Shown: positions 10,738 through 20,329, counted from the first letter of the stretch. The stretch: DNA of 64,000 bases from Isochrysis galbana (GCA_018136815.1 CM030942.1:3662574-3726573), one strand, 5' to 3'. Translations and numbers: made by a program. Notes: generated from the sequence alone by a model not told the origin.

Positions 10738-12918
10738 ATGGCGTCGGCGCCCCACTGGAGCGCGCCGCACTGCGAGCCGCTGCTCTCCTCTCAATGCGGC
10801 AGCTGGGGATACTGTGACGGGCGGACGCGCAGCTGCATCTGCGCGCCCGGCTTCTACGGCCCGCGCTGCGCCCTCTCCCGTTTCCCCGCCTGCGCGCTCA
10901 GAGAGGGAGGAGAGCTGGCATGTGTCGGCTTTGTCGGATTGCCCTCGTGCGCCTGCCGCCTCTCTTGCGAGGCTCGCTACGGATCGATGGCTCGTTGGAG
11001 CGCGCCACTCTGCTGGGACAGACCGACCAATGACGACTTTCTAGTGAACAATGCATCCACGCTGCGCAGGAGGAGGAGAGCCCTCCAGATGGGGGAGAAT
11101 GAGGCGACAGCAATCCTCGCGCCTTCAGCGATGGCCTTCGCGCCTGTCAACACGTCCGACTTCCCGGAGAACGCGATACGGAGGCGAACAGTGATCTTTC
11201 GTACTGACCAATGGCCCCCGCGTGGGCGCTGTGCGCGCAAGACCATCACAGCAGCCAAAGCAGCCGAGTGCAAGGAGAAGGGGTGGGCGAGCCTACGTCG
11301 CGCCATTGCCATCCTGGGTGGTACGCCGCTGGCGAACCGGCACTGTCCGCACGGCTGCTCCGCGCGGGGCACATGCCTCCGCCCTGATCCCGACCGCTCG
11401 TACCACGCACGCACAAAATACCCGGTGGAGAACGAGGAGCCAGGTGTGCCCGGCTGCATCTGCCACTCGGGCTACACCGGAACTGCGTGTGAGCGCGTCA
11501 AGGAGGGATTCGCTCTCGGCGCGCCCAAGTTTGGTACGGCGTGTTTCAACGGGCACAACTGCTCCGGTCACGGCCGTTGCGTCGGTCGTTTCTGTCTGTG
11601 CGACCTTGAATGGACGGGCGCCGACTGTTCCCTGCCGAACCGGCCGCCGCGGCTGCAGCCGGCCGTCATGCCGCCTGCAAGCATGCTGCCAGCCATGCCC
11701 TTTGGTGGCCGGCGCGTGCCCATCTACATCTACTCGCTCCCAACTGAGATCTCGCTCGAGTATGTGTATCAGCGCGACATGCTGCGGCGCGGGCAGTACT
11801 ACGCCAATCTCATGTTCATGGAGGCACTGCTGCGCGACCATGCGAGCATCGTCGAAGACCCCGAGCAAGCGGCCCTCTTCTTCGTGCCCGTCATGCCAAT
11901 GCAAATGGCAGGCAATCTGTGGCACCCGTATGAGTTCCTCGCCGACGTCACCCGCCACCTGCGAGAGCAGTACCCGTACTGGAATCGCACGCGTGGCGAG
12001 GACCACGTCTTTTTCCTTACTACGGACCGCGCTGGCTGCTGGAAACCGTATGAGATCCAGCATTCGCTCATCATCACCTACCTAGGCTTCCCTGCCGCCG
12101 AGGCGTACTTCGGCTTCGAGGAACGGCTGCTGTGGGGCGCCAATCCGGCCGGCCCGCAGCGGCGCAACAACGCTTACGACACGCGCGTAGGTTCGGTCGC
12201 GACGGAGCTGCCGTGCTATGTGCCTGGCAAGGACGTCGTGGTGCCGGTGGACACACTCGTCAAGCCGTCTGAGGAGGCCAAGCTCCCAAGGCCGAGCACG
12301 CCATATGTGTGCGCAGGCAAGAGAGGGAAGCGCACCTTGCTGCACATGGGCGGCTCCATGAGCAATATGGGTCGCATTGAGTACTCCCAGGGCGTGCGGC
12401 AGAAGATTCAGGAACTGCACGCCAATGAGCCAGGCTTCATCCTCGGAGGCGAGTTCACCCTTGACGACCTGCGCGCGGCAACCTTCTGCCTCGCGCCGTC
12501 AGGATGGGGCTGGGGCTGGCGGATCACGTTGGCCATGCTTACGCAGTGCGTGCCTGTGATTATCCAGCCGAACGTTACCCAGCCCTTTGAGGAGCTGCTG
12601 CCCTACTCGAGCTTCTCGCTGAGGTACACCAAAGACGCCATCCCCGACCTTCCTGCAAAGCTCCGGTCCATCCCGACGAGCAAGGTATGCGAGATGCAGA
12701 CTGCGCTGGCTAGGTACTACCGTGCCCTATTGTGGCAGAAACCGCACGGCGCGCAGCACCCTAGCGCGTATGACCTCACGATGATCTCGCTGTGCCGCCG
12801 CGCCAAGGCGCTCGGGGGCCGCTTCAAGAGGTTCGCCAACTACTCCAGCGCGTTCCTCGCGCGGCATTCCGTGGACTGCGCCGACTCACTCGAGGCGGCA
12901 GGGGCGGTCTTCACGTGA
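10738..12918 (+). CDS. Exostosin-family (GT47-like) glycosyltransferase with EGF-like modules
   Basis: A single open frame of 726 codons from the ATG at 10738. Cysteine-rich EGF-like modules lie at residues ~12-45, ~202-251 and ~267-296 (HCPHGCSARGTC, GCICHSGYTGTAC, CSGHGRCVGRFCLCDLEWTGADC in order). The exostosin domain runs from ~325 (VPIYIYSLPTEIS) to ~670, with the usual AALFFVPV, DHVFFLTTDRAG and FCLAPSGWGWGWR blocks. Family members transfer sugars in the Golgi lumen to glycoproteins or wall polysaccharides. No signal anchor is encoded from this ATG, so an upstream exon may supply one. The frame is open back to 10441, but only through poly-C and low-complexity codons, so I did not use those starts. 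Confidence 0.85.
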   Translation: MASAPHWSAPHCEPLLSSQCGSWGYCDGRTRSCICAPGFYGPRCALSRFPACALREGGELACVGFVGLPSCACRLSCEARYGSMARWSAPLCWDRPTNDDFLVNNASTLRRRRRALQMGENEATAILAPSAMAFAPVNTSDFPENAIRRRTVIFRTDQWPPRGRCARKTITAAKAAECKEKGWASLRRAIAILGGTPLANRHCPHGCSARGTCLRPDPDRSYHARTKYPVENEEPGVPGCICHSGYTGTACERVKEGFALGAPKFGTACFNGHNCSGHGRCVGRFCLCDLEWTGADCSLPNRPPRLQPAVMPPASMLPAMPFGGRRVPIYIYSLPTEISLEYVYQRDMLRRGQYYANLMFMEALLRDHASIVEDPEQAALFFVPVMPMQMAGNLWHPYEFLADVTRHLREQYPYWNRTRGEDHVFFLTTDRAGCWKPYEIQHSLIITYLGFPAAEAYFGFEERLLWGANPAGPQRRNNAYDTRVGSVATELPCYVPGKDVVVPVDTLVKPSEEAKLPRPSTPYVCAGKRGKRTLLHMGGSMSNMGRIEYSQGVRQKIQELHANEPGFILGGEFTLDDLRAATFCLAPSGWGWGWRITLAMLTQCVPVIIQPNVTQPFEELLPYSSFSLRYTKDAIPDLPAKLRSIPTSKVCEMQTALARYYRALLWQKPHGAQHPSAYDLTMISLCRRAKALGGRFKRFANYSSAFLARHSVDCADSLEAAGAVFT

Positions 12919-13346
12919 GCCGACCCGTTCATGGAGATCATTGTGACAAGTGGATCCATCGAAAGTTTTTTGCCGTCGCGCACTTCACCTAATCGTCCAC
13001 GCGTGTCGTCCACTAGTCAGTCTTTCTCTCTCTTCTTTCATGTGCCCTCGTGTATTCGCTTGGGGGGTGTCCTACTTCCTTGTGGCGTAGCCCGGTCACT
13101 CGTCACTCAGTCTGCTTCAATGACTATTTTCCACCTCCCGGGATGTCCAAGGATTCCCCAGCCCCAACCCCTTCTTGCTCTACCTGCCTCGACAACTGCA
13201 TCCCTCCTCCTGTGAACCTCCTCGGTTGCGCAGACGCGTAGTCTTGTCTTGGGGGGAGGTTGAGGGGAGAACGGAATATGTCTACCTTCTTTGCCGCTAG
13301 GGCCAAGTCAGAGTTTCGCGAAACTCACTGTAAAAATTGGTTCTCG
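12919..13346. other. 3' flank of the exostosin gene, no gene seen
   Basis: No ORF with family resemblance or RNA structure is evident. The last part contains the pre-insertion target of the retroposon, which is duplicated on the other side at 14502-14520. Confidence 0.5.
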
Positions 13347-14520
13347 TTTTATGACGAACGAATTGGAACTATTGTTATAGTTTGAACTATGGAGCGTGCC
13401 GCGACCGCTCCCGAGCCCCAGGCGACCCTCGCCACCGCGCCCCACCTGGGACGCCCCATGCCGCCCGAGGCGGCTCGTCAGAAAGCCCTCTCAGAGCCCA
13501 TCCAACCCATCCAAACCACACCCGCGCAGGCGCGCGGGGTGGCGAGCACTGGCACCGAACAGGTTGCCACCATGGCTCTGCGTAGCATGCAGGGGGTCTT
13601 TGAGACCCCCTTCAACAGTGGGAAACCCTCCCACCCCAAGAGCACCTCATGTGGGAGGGCAGCTCTGCTGCCCTCCCCATGGTGGAAACCTCTACCATCC
13701 GTGCACCCAACATGGGAGGGCACTTCACAACCATCAATCTTCCCTGGAGAGCACCCCATGCCTCTGTTTCCGAACTTGTTGACACACTTGTTTTCTTCAC
13801 CACACTCTTGTGGGCCACAAGTACCTACAGCTCAGTGCCCTGCCTTGGGCCCTCTTTCAGCACTAGACTCCCTCTCCCACTCCCCCTTCACACCACAACC
13901 AACCCAAACAGCACGAACCCCCTCACCCTCTGTTTCAAGCACCAAAAATTTCAACTCAAGACCCATGTTGATACACTTATCGTTTTCACCCCACTCTTGT
14001 GGGCCACAACTACCTACAACTCAATGCCCTTTGGGCCTTCTTCCAATACTTGAATCCTTCCCCCACTCCCTCTTCCATCTACAACCAACCCAAGAAGCAC
14101 AAACCCCCTCGTTCTCTGTTTCAAGCACCAATAATTTCGACTCAAGACAAGAGGGAGGACATGTCTTGAGGCGGCGTCGCTGCCCATGCCTAGCGCAAGG
14201 GTATAGCGCCCCCACTCAGACATCTCCTTCCCCACAGCTCCTCTCTGAGGAGTTGCTCCTCTCCCTCCCATTAGGCCCCCTTGCCTGCGAGACCAGAACA
14301 GGATCTTGGCGTAGGGGGCTGTCTGGGTGTGGAGGGAGGGGCGCTCTGGCTAGCGCAGGTAGAAAGCTAGTGAGGAGCTGGGTGGCATAAGGGGGGAAGG
14401 GTGCTTGCGCTTGCCGCGGCAGGGTGTCCTGTCTTGAGTGAGCGCTAGTCCCGTTCCTTTGCCGCGCCGCGACCCATAAAAATTTGTTAAAGATTTAAAA
14501 TTTTTATGACGAACGAATTG
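13347..14520 (+). mobile_element. MERA retroposon, copy 1, with 19-bp target-site duplication
   Basis: The element body is 13366-14501. It is flanked by identical TTTTATGACGAACGAATTG at 13347-13365 and 14502-14520. The 5' end (GAACTATTGTTATAGTTTGA) and the 3' end (GCGACCCATAAAAATTTGTTA with an AT-rich tail) are shared with two more copies at 40.8 and 43.0 kb, so both termini are defined. There are no terminal repeats. Duplications of 17-19 bp point to target-primed reverse transcription. No reverse transcriptase is encoded, so it must be mobilised in trans. Confidence 0.85.
13389..14390 (+). CDS. Retroposon ORF (MERA protein), copy 1
   Basis: 333 codons beginning MERAATAPEPQ, 24 bases inside the element's 5' end. 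The protein is Pro/Ser/Thr-rich. It includes a better-conserved ATMALRSMQGVFETP segment near residue 65 and two internal repeats of an HSCGP(Q/L)(V/L)PTTQCP-like block. Copies 2 and 3 keep the same frame open at 329 and 334 codons, so the indels between copies are multiples of three and the ORF appears to have been maintained. No domain is recognised; an RNA-binding ORF1-like role is speculative. Confidence 0.6.
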   Translation: MERAATAPEPQATLATAPHLGRPMPPEAARQKALSEPIQPIQTTPAQARGVASTGTEQVATMALRSMQGVFETPFNSGKPSHPKSTSCGRAALLPSPWWKPLPSVHPTWEGTSQPSIFPGEHPMPLFPNLLTHLFSSPHSCGPQVPTAQCPALGPLSALDSLSHSPFTPQPTQTARTPSPSVSSTKNFNSRPMLIHLSFSPHSCGPQLPTTQCPLGLLPILESFPHSLFHLQPTQEAQTPSFSVSSTNNFDSRQEGGHVLRRRRCPCLAQGYSAPTQTSPSPQLLSEELLLSLPLGPLACETRTGSWRRGLSGCGGRGALASAGRKLVRSWVA

Positions 14521-16440
14521 CGCGAAATTCTGGCCCAAAATAGCCCGTGGGCTTGCATAACCCAAAAACAAAAACGGCAATACCGGTCTAAATTACACTA
14601 TTTCGGAGAGAGGAAGTTCAAAATGCGACGCAAGGCGCGCTGCGAGCCCGTTCTTCTTTATCAGCCCGGTATTCGGCCCGCGCCAAGCCCCATATACCTA
14701 GGAACCGCTGAGCCAGCGACGCCAATCGCGCGCGACGCGCCCCCAAGCCGCGCCGGAATCGGGAATCGGCCGGCGCGGCGCGTGTTGGAAAATTTGGGTA
14801 TTTTTGTGGGCCCCTTTCTCTAGGGGTGGTTGCTGGACTCGGGTCCGGAGAGGCCCGCTCGGGGGGAATATTGGAGGGGGTCCACGAAAGAAAATACCGG
14901 AAGGGGGTCACACCGATACCGGAAGGGGGTGTACCGGAAGGGGGTGAAGCCATCCCCAGCGGATTGGACTTTGTCATATGTCGTGCGGAAATCCGCACGT
15001 TTTCGCGGCCGTCTCCAAGTACTCGAACAGCTGTTCGGAGTAGAATGTGCGCGTTCTCCTTGCCTAGTGGTTTCATGACTCGAGGGCGGAGGAAGCCTTC
15101 GCCAAGATATTCCCACGTTTCGGTGGTCAGTTGGAGGCGCCGATCAAAGACACCGATGGGGTGTGGCGAGTGGCGAGTGGGCGACAGGGCCTCATCACAC
15201 CACTTACTTACTGCTCTCGAGGGAGTATCGGGCAAGTGAAGACACCCTAGGAGGCTTCAGTTGTGGTGGCTGGGCCCAAAGGGCGGGTGGAGGTAAACAA
15301 GGTTCTCAAGAAGCCAAATAGATCACAACGTGCAACGTGCCATGCATCTCACGTGTCTTTTGCTTGTTCACACCAGCATGTGCGCCAGTTCCGACCAAGC
15401 AACAAGCAAGGTACGTAGTCTACTGTACAATGGCTATTTCTTTATCCATCACCGACGTGCTGTGATGCCCTGCAAAGGCAATGCGAAACGGCCTCCTCTT
15501 GTGAGGAAGCGGTCCACACCTCCGCACTCTGATGAACGGTCATTGATCTTGAAGTTTTGAGAGAGGTCCTCGTCACCCAACACAAAAAAGTGGACCGCGC
15601 ACCCTGCGAGTCTACGTCACCATCCGGATGACCACGAGGTCCCTCCCAACATATGGTGATTGAACCCTTTTCTGGTGATTGAACGCGTTTCCATATCTTG
15701 GGTGATGGTGATTGAACGCTTTTCCATATGTTGGGTGATGGTGATTGAACCCATGTTACATCCCAACCCCCACTCCCTCTCATACTGTGTCACACCGAGT
15801 CGTACCACAGCCATAGCTTCTGCCAGCCCACCACAGATCAAGTTCGTCATGCGCCTGGTGTGGGGGCTTTCCCAGAGGACTTTGTCGGCCGCGCTTTGTG
15901 CCCCTAAGTAGAGCACGAGGGATGAGCCGCAAGGCAGGAGGAGGGAGTGGAACGGGAGCAGCAGCAGGCGCGTGGCTGCAAGGCGCTAAAGTGTATAGGC
16001 CGCGCACGTGGTGAGAATATTATGAATTTTTTACCTTAGAGCTTGGATTCCACGGCGGCGACCCACGTCCCCACGGATTCGTCTACCATCTACCGCATTT
16101 GCGACTAGCTGCTCACAGCCAGAAAGGCGGTCAATCATCATCGACATAAAGAAAAAACAGCCACGATTACAACCGCAAAGTCTAAGCAGCCTGCAAGCCC
16201 CCTGCATCAAAGCATTGGTGACGTTGCACCCACAAAACCGACAGTCCCAATAGAAAAGGCGCCAATATTCTGACTCTCAGAGTATCACGTTTCTCATTAA
16301 CATGTCCTAGATCCTTACAAGATCTCTTGAAGGCGGCTCCATGCCAAGCAAGTCGCAGCGCACTCCGGCATCTTGCGCCCAACCACAGTGCATCATCATG
16401 GGAACGAGCTCGAGCGCTAAGCGCAAGCGCATGAAGTCGA
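14521..16440. other. Intergenic region with two short tandem repeat blocks, no gene supported
   Basis: At 14896-14950 the motif TACCGGAAGGGGGT recurs four times with short spacers. At 15655-15755 a ~33-bp unit (GGTGATTGAACGC, TTTCCATATGTTGGGTGAT) recurs about three times; the same unit occurs in inverted orientation at 33783-33885. Open frames here are GC-driven and show no family resemblance. The right end is presumably the 3' UTR of the secE-like gene. Confidence 0.5.
15655..15755 (+). repeat. ~33-bp tandem repeat (GGTGATTGAACGC type)
   Basis: About three imperfect units separated by GGGTGAT. They are homologous, in reverse orientation, to the tandem array at 33783-33885. Confidence 0.7.
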
Positions 16441-17394
16441 TCACATGGGTCCAGCTTGCTGGGCAACCTTGAGCACGCGGTCCATCGTGAATGTCCACTC
16501 GTCGCCCAGAAGGATCGATCGAATCGTCGCATCACAGAAGGCGTCGAAGAGCAAAGTCATGATGATGACGAAAATGAAGGCCACCTGCGAGCAATGGGAG
16601 CCTAATGACACCAAGCACCAAAGCGTGCAGTAGAGTTGAGCGGCTCAAAGGAGCAAGCCATGAAAGATGACTCTGCGAATCACCTGAGAAATGAGGAAGG
16701 TTTGCCAAACCTTCTTGGTGCTCGGCCACTCCGTCTCACGTAAATCCTGCGCCACGAGTGCCCAGAACTCTGGTTTCCAAAACTTCTCATCATCGTCCTT
16801 TTCTCGCCTCTCCATCTCCTCCTTATCCTGCCGCTCGCGCTCCTTTGGGTCGATCGGAGTCGCATTCTCGTAACTGCAAGATGAGGGGTGGCAAGAAAAG
16901 TTAAGGCTGCGTCACCACGGCAGCACTAAAACGGTCTCTACTTGGCTCCTGGGAGGGCATGCAGCCCTCGCGAGCAGAGGAGCGCGTGCAATTAGAAGAT
17001 AGTATGTTGCACGAGTATCAGAAGATTTGCAACGCAAGTGGGGCGGAGGGAGGGAGGGAGAAAGCCAGAGCAGAACGTGATGGAGATGGTGGGGCGGCGC
17101 ATCAGGTTTCACTCCTCACAATTTGGCCATGACTTTGAGACGCTCCTCGAAATCGAGTCCAGTCAAGTCGGGCAGCTCGCCCATCCCCTCAATTGTACTC
17201 ATAACCCGCGGCTCTCCTGGCTGCTTCTCCTTCTTCGACGGAGCCTCGTCCGCACACATTCGAAGAGAAGGAGAGGGAGAACAAAGGCGAGAGGGAGAGA
17301 GCGGAACGACAAGCGCACGAGAGAGCAGCAATGCGCGGCCGAGCGGGAGAAGGCAGAGCAGCAGTACCATCGGGAGCGATGAGGAGGCGACCAT
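16441..17394 (-). CDS. secE: Plastid SecE-like preprotein translocase subunit (three exons)
   Basis: Exons 17394-17120, 16873-16684 and 16584-16441 give 202 residues. Donors are GTGAGG and GTGATT; acceptors are CTTGCAG and GCTCGCAG; phases 2 and 0 agree. Residues 1-30 are strongly hydrophobic (MVASSSLPMVLLLCLLP) like an ER signal. Residues ~31-48 are Ser/Pro/Arg-rich like a transit peptide, suggesting bipartite import into a complex plastid. Residues ~128-152 carry the SecE signature (amphipathic helix, then DLRETEWPSTKKVW). One membrane helix follows (VAFIFVIIMTLLFDAF). SecE is the essential small subunit of the SecYE channel, here probably in the thylakoid or plastid membrane. The stop is TGA at 16441-16443. 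Confidence 0.8.
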
Positions 17395-17638
17395 CGCGGG
17401 GGCGGGGGGCGTGAGAGATGGAGAGAGGAAGGGAGGAAGGGAGAGAAGGAGCAAGCGAGCGGGAACGGTAGGAAGCGAGGTGGAAGAGGCGGGGAGGGGA
17501 GGGAGAGAAGGAGGGAGGGATCGAGGGGGAAAAGGAGAGACCGCGGGAGGGAGGGAGGGAGGGAGGGAGGGAACGAGAGGGAGAGGGAGAGGGAGGGAGG
17601 GAGGGAGGGAGGGAGAGAGAGAGAGAGAGAAAGGGAGG

Positions 17639-17683
<45 letters not shown>

Positions 17684-17700
17684 GCGCGCAAGAGGAGAGG
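17395..17700 (-). promoter_or_regulatory. CT-rich (coding strand) tract upstream of the secE-like gene
   Basis: GGGAGGGAGGGA and GAGAGAGA runs on the plus strand put a long pyrimidine tract directly before the start codon on the coding strand. It leaves all frames open and creates large spurious Leu/Pro/Ser ORFs. It is probably 5' UTR or core promoter. Confidence 0.4.
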
Positions 17701-17817
17701 GAGATCTGCAGCCCACGAGGTAAAAAGAGGAAAAAGAAGGGGGATTGGGTACAAAACAAAACGATTGAAAGCTATCTTTAAAAGGATGTGATCATTAACT
17801 GCCACGACCAACAGCAA

Positions 17818-18711
17818 CAGCAGACTACTCTACAGACTACGGACTACAGTCAGAAACAAGCGCAAGGACGACTACTGGTGGCAAGTATCTATCTCGAGTC
17901 GTCGTTGTTTCTTTCTTGATCAAAAAACAAATGAGCCTTAGCGTGCCGCATCTGACTACTAACTACTACTCACACTTTAAGTTAGGGTTGGGGCGGCAAA
18001 ACAGCAAACAACAGACCAGAAGCGTCCAATTCTCCCTAAGGCTGTGAACACCCACCGGCCATACCAAACATGTTTCAACCTGGTAGTGGCCCACAGCTAC
18101 ATAGACTGGTAGTGTTAGTGGACCATAGCTACATAGACTGGTAGTGTTAGTGGCGAAAGTGGTGGGTGGCGGAAGGGCGTCAGGCGGCGGCAACCGCGTC
18201 CAAAATTTCTCCAGAATTGCTCATTCTCATTAGGTGCTCTGCGCTCTGCGCTCTGCTAGGGGTAAAGGGATAAAGTTGCTGGGTAGGTTCCTCGATGATG
18301 CTCAATGTTGCCTGTGGCCCCTAAAGCTGCTCGTGAGTTGCTCGCACGCTCAAACACCCCCAAGCTGCTCGGAAAGTTGCCGGATGCCGGCAACTCTTTT
18401 CAGGCCCTAGAGGGTTACCCCGAGCGAGCTTGCGCTGCTCCCTCCGCTCCTCCTCCCGTCGCCAGCCTCTCACTCCGCCCGTTTACGAACGTAAACGGGG
18501 CGCGGTTATCGATCTAGTGAGTGACCGGGCCTACTACAAAGTCTGGGAAATTGGAGCCTGAGGGGGAGGGCACGAGGCGCCTCCCCCATGAGAACTCAGT
18601 ATAAATTTAGTTGCACGCCTCTGGTCGAAAAAAAATCTGAAGATTCAGGGCTATACACCTATTGCTAGACAGCGCTTACTTCTGCCACTGCCACTGCACA
18701 GGTCGTTTGCC
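17818..18711. other. Intergenic region, no gene seen
   Basis: Positions 18083-18153 hold a two-and-a-half-copy tandem repeat (CATAGCTACATAGACTGGTA unit). CTAAGGCTGTGAACAC at 18036 resembles the TIR of the 7622-9682 segment. Nothing codable is supported. Confidence 0.5.
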
Positions 18712-18895
18712 TTCATTTGGTACCCCTCGTTTCCAAATACGCGATGCGTCGGTATAAAAGAAATCCCCTCCTGTGGGGACTCTCACCCTACCATGAGCCC
18801 CCCTCCCCCCCCCCCCCCGCGAGCACCCCCAAGAAGAGGCCCAGGAGCACCCCGTACGCGACGATAACGGCGTCGCCTTGGCTCGGCATGAGGGC
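18712..18895 (+). repeat. Dispersed repeat, left copy beside the virus-like island
   Basis: It begins TTGCCTTCATTTGGT and continues to GTGGGGACTCTCACCCTACC and the b561 3' end. It matches 725-875 (same orientation) and 21627-21692 (inverted). Together with the right copy it brackets the 19.4-21.5 kb island as an inverted pair. Confidence 0.6.
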
Positions 18896-19403
18896 GCGCC
18901 CCGAGAGGGCCTGGTAGACGCCCACGGCGAGCATGGCGTAGCCCGTCCCCTTGTGCGCGACCCGCCACACGGCGCGGCGGGTGGTGCGGGCGGCGGGCGG
19001 GCCGCGCACGAGCGCGTTGAGCGGCTGCAGCAGGGCGAGGGCGAGGGCGAAGGCGACGGCCCCGAGCGTATGATGGGGGTGCGAGAAGTGGCGCCCTCGG
19101 GGCACCCACGCGACGGCGAGCGCGACGCCGGCGGCGGCCACCGCAAAGCCCGCTTACCTGCGAGAGCGGGGGGGGGGGGTGCCTTGTTTCGTGGGAGGGA
19201 GGGCCGATGGGGGGGGGGGGAGGAGGGAGGGCCGATGGGGGGGGGGGGAGGGAGAAACACACCTGCACCACGCGATGCACACGGAGCCAGAGGCCGCCGG
19301 TGAGCCGGGAGCCCACATGGCCGTGCGGCACCGCCGGGTGGAGGCGGCGGCGCTCCTCTTCCGCGCGGAGTCGATCGTCGACAAAGAGCTCCTCGACGGC
19401 ACG
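18712..19403 (-). pseudogene. Cytochrome b561-domain protein fragment
   Basis: The last exon-like frame (about 19145-18788) encodes HFSHPHHTLGAVAFALALALL, then QPLNALVRG, then AHKGTGYAMLAVGVYQ. This is the di-heme cytochrome b561 pattern, with His in the expected membrane helices. Upstream, 19403-19262 encodes a matching first-helix segment (HGHVGSRLTGGLWLRVHRVVQ). Between them a GTGTGT donor and CTCGCAG acceptor are visible, but the phases do not join cleanly because an in-frame stop follows the acceptor. No start or DOMON domain is found. The gene ends where the virus-like island begins. Family members move electrons across membranes, often using ascorbate; this copy is probably broken. Confidence 0.55.
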
Positions 19404-19414
19404 GGTCGGCGATC

Positions 19415-19753
19415 ATGGCGAAGCGCTTCCGGGTGATTTGGACGCCCGAGTACTTCACGTCCAAGACTTGCCTCGCTTGTGGCTCCAAATGCGGTCGATG
19501 CTCCAAGGTGGAGCGCTCCCGTCCCCTCGACGAGCAGGGGCGAGTTCGGGAGATCCGAGGTCTACGTCAATGCCTGAACCCATACTGCGGTCCGAGTGGT
19601 CAAGAGAGAGGTATTCTCTTGAACCGAGACCGCATGGGCGCAACCAACATTGGCTGGAATCTCGCGAGAGCCCTCGATGGGGTTCCGCTCATAGGAGCAC
19701 CCCCCCCAGGGATCGAAAGGGAGCTGCATGACCTGAACATCGAACTCGAGTAA
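19415..19753 (+). CDS. TnpB/Fanzor-type nuclease, C-terminal fragment
   Basis: 112 codons. YFTSKTCLACGSKC, RGLRQCLNPYC and LLNRDRMGATNI reproduce in order the zinc-ribbon cysteine pairs and the last RuvC block (RuvC-III, catalytic Asp in NRD) of the OrfB/TnpB and eukaryotic Fanzor family. These proteins are RNA-guided DNA nucleases encoded by IS200/IS605-type transposons and, as Fanzors, by eukaryotic and giant-virus elements. The N-terminal bridge helix, RuvC-I and RuvC-II are missing, so this is a remnant or an exon. It starts only 12 bases from the broken b561-like gene on the other strand. Confidence 0.6.
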   Translation: MAKRFRVIWTPEYFTSKTCLACGSKCGRCSKVERSRPLDEQGRVREIRGLRQCLNPYCGPSGQERGILLNRDRMGATNIGWNLARALDGVPLIGAPPPGIERELHDLNIELE

Positions 19754-19772
19754 CCAACAAATTCTGAACGAT

Positions 19773-19796
19773 TCCTCTCACTGAACAGTGAGAGGA
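19773..19796 (+). terminator. Perfect hairpin after the TnpB-like ORF
   Basis: TCCTCTCACTG, AA, CAGTGAGAGGA: an 11-bp perfect stem, 20 bases after the stop codon at 19753. Hairpins of this kind mark mRNA 3' ends in some giant viruses; they can also be the recognition structure at IS200/IS605-type transposon ends. Either reading fits the neighbour. Confidence 0.5.
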
Positions 19797-19873
19797 TCCT
19801 TAAGACTCGTAGCGTGTATGTCCATGTGTGTTTGGGTTTGTGTGTGTTTCGTTACGGGTTTTAAATTGTAACA

Positions 19874-20329
19874 GTGGGGAACGCCCCCGGGCGCGTCGAT
19901 AGGAATGGCTTGGGAACGGGAAAGTACGAGGTGAACCTCCAGGACCCCAAGCAGGCATCTGCGAGGATGGGGTGCAAAATGACTATCTTTTCCGAGCCCC
20001 ACTCCAAAGGCGTGAGCTCGACCATACACGGCCCGTCGGTAGACGACCCGCAAGCACAAGACAAGCGCCGTGAAGAAGTCGACCTGAAGGCGATCGGGTG
20101 GACGCACCCGGTGCGCTCGCTCCACGTCGAGTGCAGTGCGGACTCGGTGGAAACACCAACACAGCTGGCCCTCCGCTTCATCTTCGACAAAGTAATGCTG
20201 ACCGCCTTGTTGGTCACGCTTGGGGTCGTCGCCGCGCTCGTGGCGGTGGTCGTCTTTGTCATCAGGACCGTGACCAAGCGATTATCCACAGCGAATGCAA
20301 ACTCAGGAGACTCCCCCTCCCCCCCATGA
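19874..20329 (+). CDS. Unrecognised protein with C-terminal membrane anchor
   Basis: About 151 codons with no ATG at the start; an in-frame stop lies 12 bases before 19874, and the first ATG is at 19967. The body is hydrophilic. Residues ~115-138 form a strong membrane helix (VMLTALLVTLGVVAALVAVV), followed by a basic, Ser-rich tail, as in a tail-anchored or type I envelope-like protein. It is followed after 47 bases by another membrane-anchored ORF on the same strand. No family is recognised. Compact spacing and composition suggest viral origin. Confidence 0.45.
   Translation: MGNAPGRVDRNGLGTGKYEVNLQDPKQASARMGCKMTIFSEPHSKGVSSTIHGPSVDDPQAQDKRREEVDLKAIGWTHPVRSLHVECSADSVETPTQLALRFIFDKVMLTALLVTLGVVAALVAVVVFVIRTVTKRLSTANANSGDSPSPP

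Noticed and set aside
17199..17817. Leu/Ser/Pro ORFs extending the secE-like start upstream
   Set aside because: The added codons are homopyrimidine repeat; the ATG at 17394 gives a sensible signal-like N-terminus.
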